Source: Streptomyces sp. A2-16
GTDB taxonomy: Bacteria > Actinomycetota > Actinomycetes > Streptomycetales > Streptomycetaceae
Reading direction: 5' to 3'
DNA: 64,000 bases
Assembly: GCF_018128905.1 (NCBI RefSeq)
Contig: NZ_CP063808.1
Span: forward strand, 6,324,001-6,388,000
Within the stretch, counting starts at the first letter, position 1. Every line of letters starts with the position of its first letter. Both the position numbers and the translations under genes were made by a program. Below, piece by piece: positions 41,692 through 49,918 of the stretch. Below the pieces are notes generated by a model, which was not told where the DNA came from, did not search any database, and was given only the letters and a program-made list of their open reading frames with translations.

Positions 41692-42264
41692 TCACGCCTT
41701 CCGGGGACGCGCTCGTACGTGCATCCGCTCCCCCTGCGGTCCGAAGAGACTGAGGAACTCCGCAGGCCCCTCCCCTGTCGAACCGAACCAGTGCGGCACC
41801 CGGGTGTCGAACTCCGCCGCCTCGCCCGCCGTCATCACCACGTCATGGTCCCCGAGCACCACCCGCAGCCGCCCCGCCAGCACGTACAGCCACTCGTAGC
41901 CCTCGTGGGTGCGCAGCTCCGGCTCCTCCTCGCGGCGCGGCACCAGCACCTTGAAGGCCTGGAGGCCGCCGGGCTGGCGGGTGAGCGGCCAGAAGGTGCG
42001 CCCATGCCGTTCGAGCGGCGCGGACCGCACCCGGGGGTCGCCGACCGGCGGGGCGCCGACGAGTTCGTCCAGCGCCACCTGATGGGCCTGGGCGATCGGC
42101 AGCAGCAGCTCCAGGCTCGGCTTGCGCAGGCCGGACTCCAGTCGCGAGAGCGTGCTCACGGAGATGCCGGTGGTCTCGGAGAGGGCCGCGAGGGTCACCT
42201 CCCGGTCCTTGCGCAGCCGCCTGAGCCTGGGTCCCACTTCGGCGAGAACTTCGTCGGTACTCAT
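41692..42264 (-). CDS. XRE-HTH regulator with cupin domain
   Basis: Transcription factor, 190 residues. The N-terminal XRE helix-turn-helix (~8-65, with LAALSETTGISVSTLSRLESGLRKPSLE) is joined to a C-terminal cupin (~105-185, with HEGYEWLYVLAGRLRVVLG). This class senses a small molecule or redox state through the cupin. It is divergent from a thioredoxin-reductase-like flavoprotein, 64 bp apart, and very probably controls it. ATG 42264 follows TTGACA-N17-TGCAAT directly, so its mRNA should be leaderless. Confidence 0.88.
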   Translation of the reverse strand: MSTDEVLAEVGPRLRRLRKDREVTLAALSETTGISVSTLSRLESGLRKPSLELLLPIAQAHQVALDELVGAPPVGDPRVRSAPLERHGRTFWPLTRQPGGLQAFKVLVPRREEEPELRTHEGYEWLYVLAGRLRVVLGDHDVVMTAGEAAEFDTRVPHWFGSTGEGPAEFLSLFGPQGERMHVRARPRKA

Positions 42265-42270
42265 ACCCGT

Positions 42271-42300
42271 ATTGCAGAATCGGCAAAGTTGTTTGTCAAT
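42271..42300. promoter_or_regulatory. Overlapping divergent promoters
   Basis: Minus strand: -35 TTGACA (42299-42294), 17-bp spacer, -10 TGCAAT (42276-42271), then ATG of the XRE gene 7 nt on. Plus strand: -35 TTGCAG (42272-42277), 17-bp spacer, -10 GTCAAT (42295-42300) for the flavoprotein gene. The two promoters occupy the same 30 bp facing opposite ways, so RNA polymerase can use only one at a time. TTGC-N7-GCAA at 42272-42286 is a candidate regulator site. Confidence 0.6.
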
Positions 42301-42328
42301 CCCGCGGCCGCGGAGCGACCGTGTCGGC

Positions 42329-43264
42329 ATGACAGAGACATACGGCGAGACATACGAAGTGATCGTTGTCGGGGGCGGCGCGGCCGGCCTGTCGGCGGCT
42401 CTTGTCCTGGGCAGGGCCCGGCGCCGCACGCTGGTCGTCGACGCGGGCGAACCACGCAACGCGCCCGCCGCGCACATGCAGGGCTTCCTCACCCGGGACG
42501 GCATGCCGCCCGCCGAGTTCCTGGCGCTCGGCCGCGAGGAGATCAAGGGGTACGGCGTCGAACTGGTCCGGGACCGGGTGGTGGAGGTCGCGCCGGGCTT
42601 CGCCGTGACCCTGGCGGGCGGACGCATGGTCCGCTCCCGTCGCCTGATCGTCGCGACCGGCCTGAAGGACGAGCTCCCCGACGTGCCCGGGGTCGCCGAG
42701 CGCTTCGGCAAGGACGTCCTGCACTGCCCGTACTGCCACGGCTGGGAGGTCCGTGACCAGGCGTTCGGCGTGCTCGCCACGAGCCCGCTCAGCGTGCACC
42801 AGGCGCTGATGGTCTCCCAGTGGTCGAAGGACGTGACGTTCTTCCCGCACACGGTCGACGAGTCCGCGTTCTCGGACGACGACCTGCGCAGGCTGGCCGC
42901 GGCCGGCGTCCGGGTGGTGCCCGGCGAGGTCGCCGGGCTGGTGGTGACCGACGACCGGCTCACGGCCGTACGCCTCGCCGACGGCACGACACACGCGCGC
43001 GAGGTCGTCTTCACCGCGCCGCGGGCCGTCCCGCGGGGCGAACTGCTGGAGCAGCTCGGTGCCGACTTCCAGGAGACCCCCTTCGGGACCTACCCGGTGG
43101 TCGACGGGAACTGGCAGACGACCGTGCCGGGGGTGTACGCGGTGGGCAACGCGGCCGGCTTCGGCGAGCAGGTGATCAACGCGGCGAGCGCCGGGTACCG
43201 GGCGGCGGCCACGGTCAACGGGGAGCTGCTGATGAGCGACCTGGACGCGGCCGTCGGGGTGTAG
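42329..43264 (+). CDS. Thioredoxin reductase-like FAD oxidoreductase
   Basis: Pyridine nucleotide-disulfide oxidoreductase of the thioredoxin-reductase type, 311 residues. It has the FAD motif VIVVGGGAAGLSAALVLGRA, a redox-active CPYC motif (HCPYCHGWE), and the C-terminal FAD strand GVYAVGNAAGFGEQ. The NADPH motif region is poorly conserved (VLATSPLSVHQ in place of GGGxSA), as in other actinobacterial relatives of unknown partner. ATG 42329 lacks a clear ribosome site. It is paired with the divergent XRE-cupin regulator. A role in thiol or disulfide metabolism is inference; no thioredoxin gene is adjacent. Confidence 0.85.
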   Translation: MTETYGETYEVIVVGGGAAGLSAALVLGRARRRTLVVDAGEPRNAPAAHMQGFLTRDGMPPAEFLALGREEIKGYGVELVRDRVVEVAPGFAVTLAGGRMVRSRRLIVATGLKDELPDVPGVAERFGKDVLHCPYCHGWEVRDQAFGVLATSPLSVHQALMVSQWSKDVTFFPHTVDESAFSDDDLRRLAAAGVRVVPGEVAGLVVTDDRLTAVRLADGTTHAREVVFTAPRAVPRGELLEQLGADFQETPFGTYPVVDGNWQTTVPGVYAVGNAAGFGEQVINAASAGYRAAATVNGELLMSDLDAAVGV

Positions 43265-43293
43265 ACCGGGTCCCTCCGGTGCACCCTGGACGC

Positions 43294-44832
43294 ATGCTGC
43301 TTACCCGGCTGGCCCAGGTGTCCCAGGAGGTCGCCGCCACTTCGGCGCGGTCCCGGAAGATCGCGCTCCTCGCCGAACTGTTCCGGGACGCCGAGGCGGA
43401 CGACGTCCCGATCGTCATCCCGTACCTGGCGGGACGGCTCCCGCAGGGCCGGCTCGGCGTCGGCTGGAAGGTCCTCGGCCGTTCGGTCGCCCCGGCCGCC
43501 GAGCCGACCCTGACCGTGCGCGAGGTGGACGCGCTGCTCAGCGAGCTGGGCAAGGTCGCGGGCGCGGGCTCACAGGCCGAACGCGCCCGACTGGTCGGTG
43601 AGCTGATGGGCGCGGCCACCGAGGACGAGCAGCGGTTCCTGCACGGGCTGATCAGCGGAGAGGTACGCCAGGGAGCGCTGGACGCGGTCGCCACGGAAGG
43701 GCTGGCCCAGGCGACGCAGGCACCGCCCGCCGACGTACGCCGTGCCGTGATGCTCGCCGGCTCCCTGCAGACGGTGGCCGAGGCCCTGCTCACCGACGGA
43801 CCGCCCGCCCTGGACCGCTTCCGTCTCACCGTCGGCCGCCCGGTCCTGCCGATGCTGGCGCACAGCGCCTCCTCGGTGGCCGAGGCGGTCGACAAGCTCG
43901 GCGTGTGCGCGGTCGAGGAGAAACTGGACGGCATCCGCGTCCAGATCCACCGGGACGGCGATGCCGTACGGCTGTACACCCGCACCCTCGACGACATCAC
44001 CGACCGGCTGCCCGAACTGACCGCCGCAGCATTGGAGTTGAGGGGTGAGCGGTTCATCCTGGACGGCGAGGTGATCGCCTTCGACGAGGACGGGCGGCCG
44101 CGTTCCTTCCAGGAGACCGCGGGCCGGGTCGGCTCCCGCGTGGACGTGACGACCGCCGCCGAGGCGGTGCCCGTCTCCCCCGTCTTCTTCGACGCCCTGT
44201 CCGTCGACGACCGCGACCTCCTCGACCTGCCCTTCGCCGAACGGCACGCGGAACTGGCCCGGTTGGCGCCCGAGCCGATGCGGGTCCGGCGCACGCTGGT
44301 GTCCGGCCCCGACGACCTGGGCGCGGCCGAGGAGTTCCTCGCCGAGACCCTGAAGCGCGGTCACGAGGGTGTCGTCGTGAAGTCCCTCGACGCCCCCTAC
44401 AGCGCGGGCCGGCGCGGTGCCTCCTGGCTGAAGGTCAAACCCGTGCACACTCTCGACCTGGTGGTGCTGGCCGCCGAGTGGGGCCACGGCCGCCGCACCG
44501 GCAAGCTCTCCAACCTGCACCTCGGCGCCCGCACCGCCGACGGCGGCTTCGCCATGCTGGGCAAGACCTTCAAGGGGATGACCGACGCGATGCTGACCTG
44601 GCAGACCGAGCGGCTCCAGGAACTGGCCGTCGACAGCAGCGGCTACGTGGTGAGCGTACGGCCCGAACTCGTCGTCGAGATCGCCTACGACGGCCTCCAG
44701 CGGTCGACCCGCTATCCGGCCGGGGTCACCCTCCGCTTCGCCCGCGTGGTCCGCTACCGCGAGGACAAGAGGCCGCAGGACGCCGACACGGTGGAGACGC
44801 TGCTGGCCGCGCACCCCGAGGTGAGGCCGTGA
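43294..44832 (+). CDS. lig: ATP-dependent DNA ligase
   Basis: Seals nicks in duplex DNA using ATP; 512 residues. An N-terminal DNA-binding domain (~1-195) precedes the adenylation domain with the nucleotidyl-transfer Lys in VEEKLDGIRVQIHRDG. Motif III-like RFILDGEVIAF, motif IV GHEGVVVKSLDAPY and motif V WLKVKP follow, then an OB-fold (~400-512). It belongs to the LigB/archaeal-type single-subunit family, not the LigD class; no Ku gene is nearby. It is accessory to the NAD-dependent housekeeping ligase. Its stop overlaps the next gene by 4 bp (GTGA), so the Nudix protein is translationally coupled. Confidence 0.92.
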   Translation: MLLTRLAQVSQEVAATSARSRKIALLAELFRDAEADDVPIVIPYLAGRLPQGRLGVGWKVLGRSVAPAAEPTLTVREVDALLSELGKVAGAGSQAERARLVGELMGAATEDEQRFLHGLISGEVRQGALDAVATEGLAQATQAPPADVRRAVMLAGSLQTVAEALLTDGPPALDRFRLTVGRPVLPMLAHSASSVAEAVDKLGVCAVEEKLDGIRVQIHRDGDAVRLYTRTLDDITDRLPELTAAALELRGERFILDGEVIAFDEDGRPRSFQETAGRVGSRVDVTTAAEAVPVSPVFFDALSVDDRDLLDLPFAERHAELARLAPEPMRVRRTLVSGPDDLGAAEEFLAETLKRGHEGVVVKSLDAPYSAGRRGASWLKVKPVHTLDLVVLAAEWGHGRRTGKLSNLHLGARTADGGFAMLGKTFKGMTDAMLTWQTERLQELAVDSSGYVVSVRPELVVEIAYDGLQRSTRYPAGVTLRFARVVRYREDKRPQDADTVETLLAAHPEVRP

Positions 44833-45290
44833 GGACGAGCGCGGGGCTTCTGTTGTACCGGCACACCGGCGACGGTTTGGAGGTGTTGCTGGGCCATATG
44901 GGCGGTCCGTTCTTCGCGCGGCGGGACGCCGGAGCGTGGACGCTTCCCAAGGGCGAGTACGAGCCGGACTCGGAGTCGGCCTGGGACGCGGCCCGCCGGG
45001 AGTTCCAGGAGGAGCTGGGGCTGGCGCCGCCGGACGGGGAGGCCGTACCGCTGGGTGAGGTCCGGCAGACGAACGGCAAGGTCGTCACGGCCTGGGCGAT
45101 CGAGGCCGACCTCGATCCGGCCGCCGTGGTACCGGGGGTGTTCAGCATGGAGTGGCCGCCGAAGTCCGGGCGGACGCAGGAGTTCCCCGAGCTGGACCGG
45201 GTGGAGTGGTTCGGCCTCGACCGGGCCCGGGCCGTGATCGTGAAGGCGCAGGCCGCGTTTCTCGACCGGCTGGCTGAGCACTCGGCCTGA
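44829..45290 (+). CDS. Nudix hydrolase coupled to DNA ligase
   Basis: Nudix pyrophosphatase, 153 residues. The Nudix helix reads ESAWDAARREFQEELGL and fits EX7REUXEEXGU; the preceding Gly is one residue further away than the canonical GX5E spacing. It starts VRTSAGLLLYRHTGDGLEVLLGHMGGPFF and ends LDRLAEHSA. GTG 44829 overlaps the ligase stop. Proteins of this type in actinobacteria often lie near nucleic-acid enzymes and may hydrolyse dinucleoside polyphosphates or damaged nucleotides. A link to ligase chemistry, such as removing adenylated by-products, is only inference. Confidence 0.85.
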   Translation: MRTSAGLLLYRHTGDGLEVLLGHMGGPFFARRDAGAWTLPKGEYEPDSESAWDAARREFQEELGLAPPDGEAVPLGEVRQTNGKVVTAWAIEADLDPAAVVPGVFSMEWPPKSGRTQEFPELDRVEWFGLDRARAVIVKAQAAFLDRLAEHSA

Positions 45291-45361
45291 CGTCCACGCG
45301 TTGCGGTCGTGCCCGGCGCGCGGGAAGGTCGAAGCACAGTCAGCTCTTCAGGAGGTCGGTC

Positions 45362-46747
45362 ATGCCCATCGCGACGGTGAACCCGGCGAACGGCGAGACG
45401 CTCAAGACGTACGAGGCCATGGGCGAGGAGGAGATCGAGCGCAGGCTCCAGCTCGCCGAGGCCACGTTCCGCACCTATCGCACGACGCCCTTCGAGGAGC
45501 GTGCCCGCCTCCTGAACCGGGCCGCCGAGCTCCTCGACGACGCCGGTCAGGACATCGCCCGGGTCATGACCACCGAGATGGGCAAGCCGGTCAAGCAGGC
45601 CCGCGCGGAGGCCGCCAAGTGCGCCAAGGCGATGCGCTGGTACGCCGAGCACGCCGAGTCGCTGCTGGCCGACGAGGAGCCCGCCGAGCACGACGTCAAG
45701 GACTCCGGTGCCTCCCGCGCCCTGGTCCGCTACCGGCCGCTCGGGCCGGTGCTGGCGGTGATGCCGTGGAACTTCCCGCTGTGGCAGGTGATCCGCTTCG
45801 CCGCACCGGCGCTGATGGCGGGGAACGTGGGTCTGCTGAAGCACGCTTCGAACGTCCCGCAGACCGCCCTCTTCCTGGAGGACCTGTTCCACCAGGCGGG
45901 CTACACCGAGGGCTGTTTCCAGACGCTGCTCGTCGGGTCCGGTGCGATCGACGGGATCCTGCGCGACGAACGCGTCAAGGCGGCCACGCTCACGGGAAGC
46001 GAGCCCGCCGGGCGCGCGGTCGCCTCCACCGCCGGGGACATGGTGAAGAAGACGGTGCTGGAGCTCGGCGGCAGCGACCCGTACATCGTGATGCCGTCCG
46101 CGGACGTCGACCGGGCCGCCCAGGTCGCGGTGACCGCGCGTGTGCAGAACAACGGGCAGTCCTGCATCGCCGCCAAGCGCTTCATCGTGCACACCGACGT
46201 CTACCAGCGGTTCGCCGAGCGGTTCGTCGAGGGCATGAAGGCCCTCAAGGTCGGCGACCCGCTGGAGGAGGACACCGAGGTCGGGCCGCTCTCCAGCGAG
46301 CAGGGGCGGACGGATCTGGAGGAGTTGGTCGACGACGCCCGGCGCAGCGGGGCGAGCGTGCTGTGCGGCGGTGAGCGGCCCGACGGGCCCGGCTGGTACT
46401 ACCCACCGACCGTCATCGCCGATGTCGACCGCGAGATGCGCATCCACCGCGAGGAGACCTTCGGTCCGGTGGCCACGCTGTACCGGGCCGCCGACCTGGA
46501 CGAGGCGGTGCTCATCGCCAACGACTCCGCGTTCGGGCTGAGTTCCAACGTGTGGACCCGCGACGAGGCCGAGGTCGACCGGTTCGTGCGGGACCTGGAG
46601 GCCGGCGGGGTGTTCGTCAACGGGATGACGGCCTCGCATCCGGCGTTCCCGTTCGGCGGGGTGAAGCGGTCCGGCTACGGGCGTGAGCTGTCCGGGCACG
46701 GAATCAGGGAGTTCTGCAACATCACGACGGTTTGGCACGGAGCGTGA
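45362..46747 (+). CDS. gabD: NADP-dependent succinate-semialdehyde dehydrogenase
   Basis: Aldehyde dehydrogenase of the GabD1 type, 461 residues. It starts MPIATVNPANGETLKTYEAM, a hallmark N-terminus of the actinobacterial and cyanobacterial enzymes. It has VMPWNFPLWQVIRFAAPALM, the catalytic Glu in VLELGGSDPYIV and the catalytic Cys in NNGQSCIAAKRF. It oxidises succinate semialdehyde to succinate, for the GABA shunt or an alternative TCA route. ATG 45362 has AGGAGGTC upstream. It is a single gene; no GABA aminotransferase is nearby. Confidence 0.9.
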   Translation: MPIATVNPANGETLKTYEAMGEEEIERRLQLAEATFRTYRTTPFEERARLLNRAAELLDDAGQDIARVMTTEMGKPVKQARAEAAKCAKAMRWYAEHAESLLADEEPAEHDVKDSGASRALVRYRPLGPVLAVMPWNFPLWQVIRFAAPALMAGNVGLLKHASNVPQTALFLEDLFHQAGYTEGCFQTLLVGSGAIDGILRDERVKAATLTGSEPAGRAVASTAGDMVKKTVLELGGSDPYIVMPSADVDRAAQVAVTARVQNNGQSCIAAKRFIVHTDVYQRFAERFVEGMKALKVGDPLEEDTEVGPLSSEQGRTDLEELVDDARRSGASVLCGGERPDGPGWYYPPTVIADVDREMRIHREETFGPVATLYRAADLDEAVLIANDSAFGLSSNVWTRDEAEVDRFVRDLEAGGVFVNGMTASHPAFPFGGVKRSGYGRELSGHGIREFCNITTVWHGA

Positions 46748-46772
46748 CGCTTGCGCGGCTAACATCCCGGGT

Positions 46773-47009
46773 GTGAACCGCGAAGTGACTCTGCCTCTGA
46801 TCGTCGACGACCGCGGGACCCTGCAGGTGGCCGCCGCCGATGTCAGCAAGCTGCTCCGCAGTCTCGGCGGGCGGTGGCTGCACTTGGTCGAGGCCGGGGC
46901 CGACGGGCTCGACGAGGATACGGTCGCCGCGCTGACGATCGAGCTGGCGAAGCTGGCCGATCGCATCGACGTGGCGTGCATCGCGCACAGTAGCGGTGGG
47001 GCGCCGTAG
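46773..47009 (+). CDS. Small conserved protein (78 aa)
   Basis: 78-residue soluble protein beginning NREVTLPLIVDDRGTLQVAA and ending RIDVACIAHSSGGAP, with a predicted beta-hairpin then helices (VSKLLRSLGGRWL, DEDTVAALTIELAKLADRI). It may be the Streptomyces family DUF6213; that is from memory and unchecked. GTG 46773 lies 25 bp after the gabD stop with no strong ribosome site. Function unknown. It is not obviously linked to the melanin operon that follows 113 bp later. Confidence 0.65.
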   Translation: MNREVTLPLIVDDRGTLQVAAADVSKLLRSLGGRWLHLVEAGADGLDEDTVAALTIELAKLADRIDVACIAHSSGGAP

Positions 47010-47122
47010 TCCCCTTCCAGATGCTCGCGGTGGTCGCGCGTTCGGAGTAATCCGGCGCGAAGTCGCCCGTCCCTCAGGTGATCGTGGACTGGACCAGTCT
47101 CTGAGGTGAAGGCAGGCGGTTC

Positions 47123-48184
47123 ATGGCGACTTTGTGCAGACCCTCGGTGTCCGTCCCGGAGCATGTGATCACCATGGAGGAGACGCTCGAACTGGCGCGC
47201 TCCCATCATGCCGATCACCCCCAACTGCCGCTGGCTCTGCGGCTCATCGAGAACACCGGGGTGCGGACCCGGCACATCGTGCAGCCCATCGAGGAGACGC
47301 TGAGGCATCCCGGGTTCGAGGAGCGCAACAAGGTCTACGTGGCCGAGGCGAAGGCGCGGGTGCCCGCGGTCGTGCAGCGGGCGCTGGACGACGCGCAGCT
47401 GCTGACGTCCGACGTCGACGTCATCATCTACGTGTCCTGCACGGGCTTCATGATGCCCTCGCTGACGGCGTGGCTGATCAACGAGATGGGCTTCGAGAGC
47501 ACCACCCGGCAGCTCCCCATAGCCCAGCTGGGCTGCGCGGCCGGCGGTGCCGCGATCAACCGGGCCCACGACTTCTGCACCGCCTACCCCGAGGCCAACG
47601 CCCTCATCGTGGCCTGCGAGTTCTGCTCGCTGTGCTACCAGCCCACCGACCTCGGCATCGGAAACCTGCTGTCCAACGGCCTGTTCGGCGACGGTGTCGC
47701 CGCCGCGGCGGTGCGCGGGCGGGGCGGCGAGGGCATCGCGCTGGAGCGCAACGGCTCGTACCTGATCCCCAAGACCGAGGAGTGGATCATGTACGACGTC
47801 CGTTCGACGGGCTTCCACTTCCAGCTGGACAAGCGGGTGCCCGCCACCATGGAACCGCTCGCCCCGGCCCTCCAGGAGCTCGCGGGCCTGCACGGCTGGG
47901 ACGCGGCCGACCTGGACTTCTACGTCATCCACGCCGGCGGCCCCCGAATACTCGACGACCTGAGCAAGTTCCTCCAGGTCGACCCGCACGCCTTCCGGTT
48001 CAGCCGGGCCACGCTCACCGAGTACGGGAACATCGCCAGCGCCGTCGTACTGGACGCGTTGCGGCGGCTGTTCGACGAGGGCGGGCCCCGGGACCGGGCG
48101 CGCGGGCTGCTCGCCGGGTTCGGGCCCGGCATCACCGCGGAAATGTCCCTGGGCCGCTGGCAGCGCCCCGACGAGACGGTGTGA
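47123..48184 (+). CDS. rppA: Type III PKS, 1,3,6,8-tetrahydroxynaphthalene synthase
   Basis: Homodimeric chalcone-synthase-like enzyme, 353 residues. It condenses five malonyl-CoA to 1,3,6,8-tetrahydroxynaphthalene. Cys138 (in QLGCAAGGAA) is the catalytic nucleophile, with the His in VIHAGGPRIL and the Asn in EYGNIASA completing the triad. Cys106 (VSCTGF) is the second Cys important in RppA. The numbering matches known RppA exactly. It has GAGGTGAAGG upstream. It is first in an operon with a P450 1 bp downstream and a cupin monooxygenase. The pathway leads through flaviolin to a dark oligomeric pigment. Confidence 0.95.
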   Translation: MATLCRPSVSVPEHVITMEETLELARSHHADHPQLPLALRLIENTGVRTRHIVQPIEETLRHPGFEERNKVYVAEAKARVPAVVQRALDDAQLLTSDVDVIIYVSCTGFMMPSLTAWLINEMGFESTTRQLPIAQLGCAAGGAAINRAHDFCTAYPEANALIVACEFCSLCYQPTDLGIGNLLSNGLFGDGVAAAAVRGRGGEGIALERNGSYLIPKTEEWIMYDVRSTGFHFQLDKRVPATMEPLAPALQELAGLHGWDAADLDFYVIHAGGPRILDDLSKFLQVDPHAFRFSRATLTEYGNIASAVVLDALRRLFDEGGPRDRARGLLAGFGPGITAEMSLGRWQRPDETV

Positions 48185-48185
48185 G

Positions 48186-49400
48186 ATGACCGAAGAGACG
48201 ATCACCGAGATCCTGCCCCCGATCCGGCACTGGCCCGCCCTCGACCTCAACGGCGTCGACTTCGACCCCGTGCTGACGGAGCTGATGCTCGAGGGCCCCG
48301 TCACCCGGATCCAGCTGCCCAACGGCGAAGGGTGGGCGTGGCTGGTGACGCGGTACGAGGATGTGCGGACGGTGACCAACGACCCGCGCTTCAGCCGCGA
48401 GGCCGTCATGGACCAGCCGGTGACCCGGCTCGCCCCGCACTTCATCCCGCAGCGCGGCGCGGTCGGCTTCCTGGACCCGCCCGACCACACCCGGCTGCGC
48501 CGCTCGGTGGCCGCCGCGTTCACCGCCAAGGGCGTGGAGCGGGTACGGGAGAAGTCCCGCCTGATGCTCGACGAGCTGGTCGACGAGCTGCTTCAGGACG
48601 GCCCCCCGGCCGACCTCGTCGCGGCGGTGCTGGCCCCCTTCCCCATCGCCGTGATCTGCGAGCTGATGGGCGTCCCGGCCGCCGACCGGCACGGCATGCA
48701 CACCTGGACCCAGCTGATCCTGTCCTCCTCGCACGGCGCACAGGTCAGTGAGCGGGCCAGGGACGAGATGGGCGCCTACTTCGCCGACCTCATCGGGCTC
48801 AGGGAGGGCAGCACCGGCGAGGACGTGGCCTCCCTGCTCGGGGCCGCCGTGGGCCGCGGCGAGGTGACGCTGGAGGAGGCCGTGGGGCTCGCGGTGCTGC
48901 TGCAGATCGGCGGCGAGGCGGTCACGAACAACAGCGGCCAGATGTTCTACCTGCTGCTCACCCGCCCCGACCTGGCCGAACGCCTGCGCGCCGAGCCGGA
49001 GATCCGCCCCCGGGCCATCGACGAGCTGCTGCGCTGGATCCCGCACCGCAACGCGGTCGGCCTGTCACGGATCGCCCTGGAGGACGTGGGGATCCAGGGT
49101 GTGCGGATCCGGGCGGGCGACGCGATCTACGTGTCGTACCTGGCCGCCAACCGCGACCCGGACGTCTTCCCGTACCCGGAGACGATCGACTTCTCCCGCA
49201 GCCCCAACCCGCATGTGGCGTTCGGCTTCGGCCCGCACTACTGCCCCGGCGGGATGCTGGCCCGGCTGGAGTCCGAGTTGCTGGTCGAGGCGCTGCTCGA
49301 CCGCGTACCGGGACTGAGCCTGGCGGTGCCGCCGGAGCGGGTGCCGTTCCGGAAGGGCGCGTTGATCCGCGGCCCCGAAGCGCTTCCGGTGACGTGGTGA
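48186..49400 (+). CDS. Cytochrome P450, CYP158A type (flaviolin coupling)
   Basis: Bacterial class I P450, 404 residues, the length of CYP158A2. The haem-ligand motif is GFGPHYCPGG with Cys at residue 353, as in that enzyme. The I-helix reads VLLQIGGEAVTNNSG, lacking the usual acid-alcohol Thr pair, a known CYP158A2 oddity. The K-helix and meander include DELLRWIPHRNAVG. Expected role: oxidative C-C coupling of flaviolin or THN into dimers and trimers that darken to pigment. It starts 1 bp after the rppA stop and overlaps the cupin gene by 4 bp. Redox partners are not encoded here; the Rieske-system ferredoxin of region 1 is unlikely to serve. Confidence 0.93.
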   Translation: MTEETITEILPPIRHWPALDLNGVDFDPVLTELMLEGPVTRIQLPNGEGWAWLVTRYEDVRTVTNDPRFSREAVMDQPVTRLAPHFIPQRGAVGFLDPPDHTRLRRSVAAAFTAKGVERVREKSRLMLDELVDELLQDGPPADLVAAVLAPFPIAVICELMGVPAADRHGMHTWTQLILSSSHGAQVSERARDEMGAYFADLIGLREGSTGEDVASLLGAAVGRGEVTLEEAVGLAVLLQIGGEAVTNNSGQMFYLLLTRPDLAERLRAEPEIRPRAIDELLRWIPHRNAVGLSRIALEDVGIQGVRIRAGDAIYVSYLAANRDPDVFPYPETIDFSRSPNPHVAFGFGPHYCPGGMLARLESELLVEALLDRVPGLSLAVPPERVPFRKGALIRGPEALPVTW

Positions 49401-49918
49401 CGGCTCCCGAGGGGCTCCTGGTCCCGCCGGGACACGGCCGGGTCGTGGAGTCCCCGGCCCAGCAGGTGACGTTCAAGGTGACCGGCTCGCACTCGCGCAC
49501 GGCGTCCACCTTCGAGGTGATCGTGCCGCCCGGCTTCGACGTGGGCGCCCATGTGCACACCCGCAGCGAGGAGTTGTTCTACGTCCTCGAGGGCGAGCTG
49601 GACGTCCTGGCCTTCGAGCCGCGGGTCCGCACCCCCGACAACTGGCAGCGCTGGGAGTCGGGGTCGGGCAATCGGGTGGTACGCGCGACACCGGGAACGG
49701 TGATCGTCGTACCCCCGGGCTGCCCGCACGCCTTCGCCAACCCGACGGACGAGCCCGCGAAGATGTTCTTCCAGGCGAGCCCGCCGCCGGATCACGAGCG
49801 GTACTTCGAGGAACTGCTGGAGATTCTGGGCGGCGAGGGCCCGCCGGACCCCACGGCCGTCGAGAAGCTCCGGGCGAGGTACGACATCGAGCAGCTGACG
49901 CCGCTCAGGCACCGTTAG
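49397..49918 (+). CDS. momA: Cupin monooxygenase converting THN to flaviolin
   Basis: Cupin-fold protein, 173 residues, with the metal-binding motif GFDVGAHVHTRSEELFYVLEGELDV and the second cupin motif PPGCPHAFANP. It matches in type and position the third gene of the S. coelicolor rppA-CYP158A2 locus. There a cofactor-light quinone-forming monooxygenase (MomA) turns tetrahydroxynaphthalene into flaviolin. GTG 49397 overlaps the P450 stop (GTGA). Its TAG overlaps the stop of the convergent acyl-CoA dehydrogenase by 4 bp. Confidence 0.82.
   Translation: MTAPEGLLVPPGHGRVVESPAQQVTFKVTGSHSRTASTFEVIVPPGFDVGAHVHTRSEELFYVLEGELDVLAFEPRVRTPDNWQRWESGSGNRVVRATPGTVIVVPPGCPHAFANPTDEPAKMFFQASPPPDHERYFEELLEILGGEGPPDPTAVEKLRARYDIEQLTPLRHR

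Noticed and set aside
44726..48529. Minus-strand open frame of over 1200 codons opposite the Nudix, gabD and rppA genes
   Set aside because: Covers several well-supported genes on the other strand and shows no recognisable domain.
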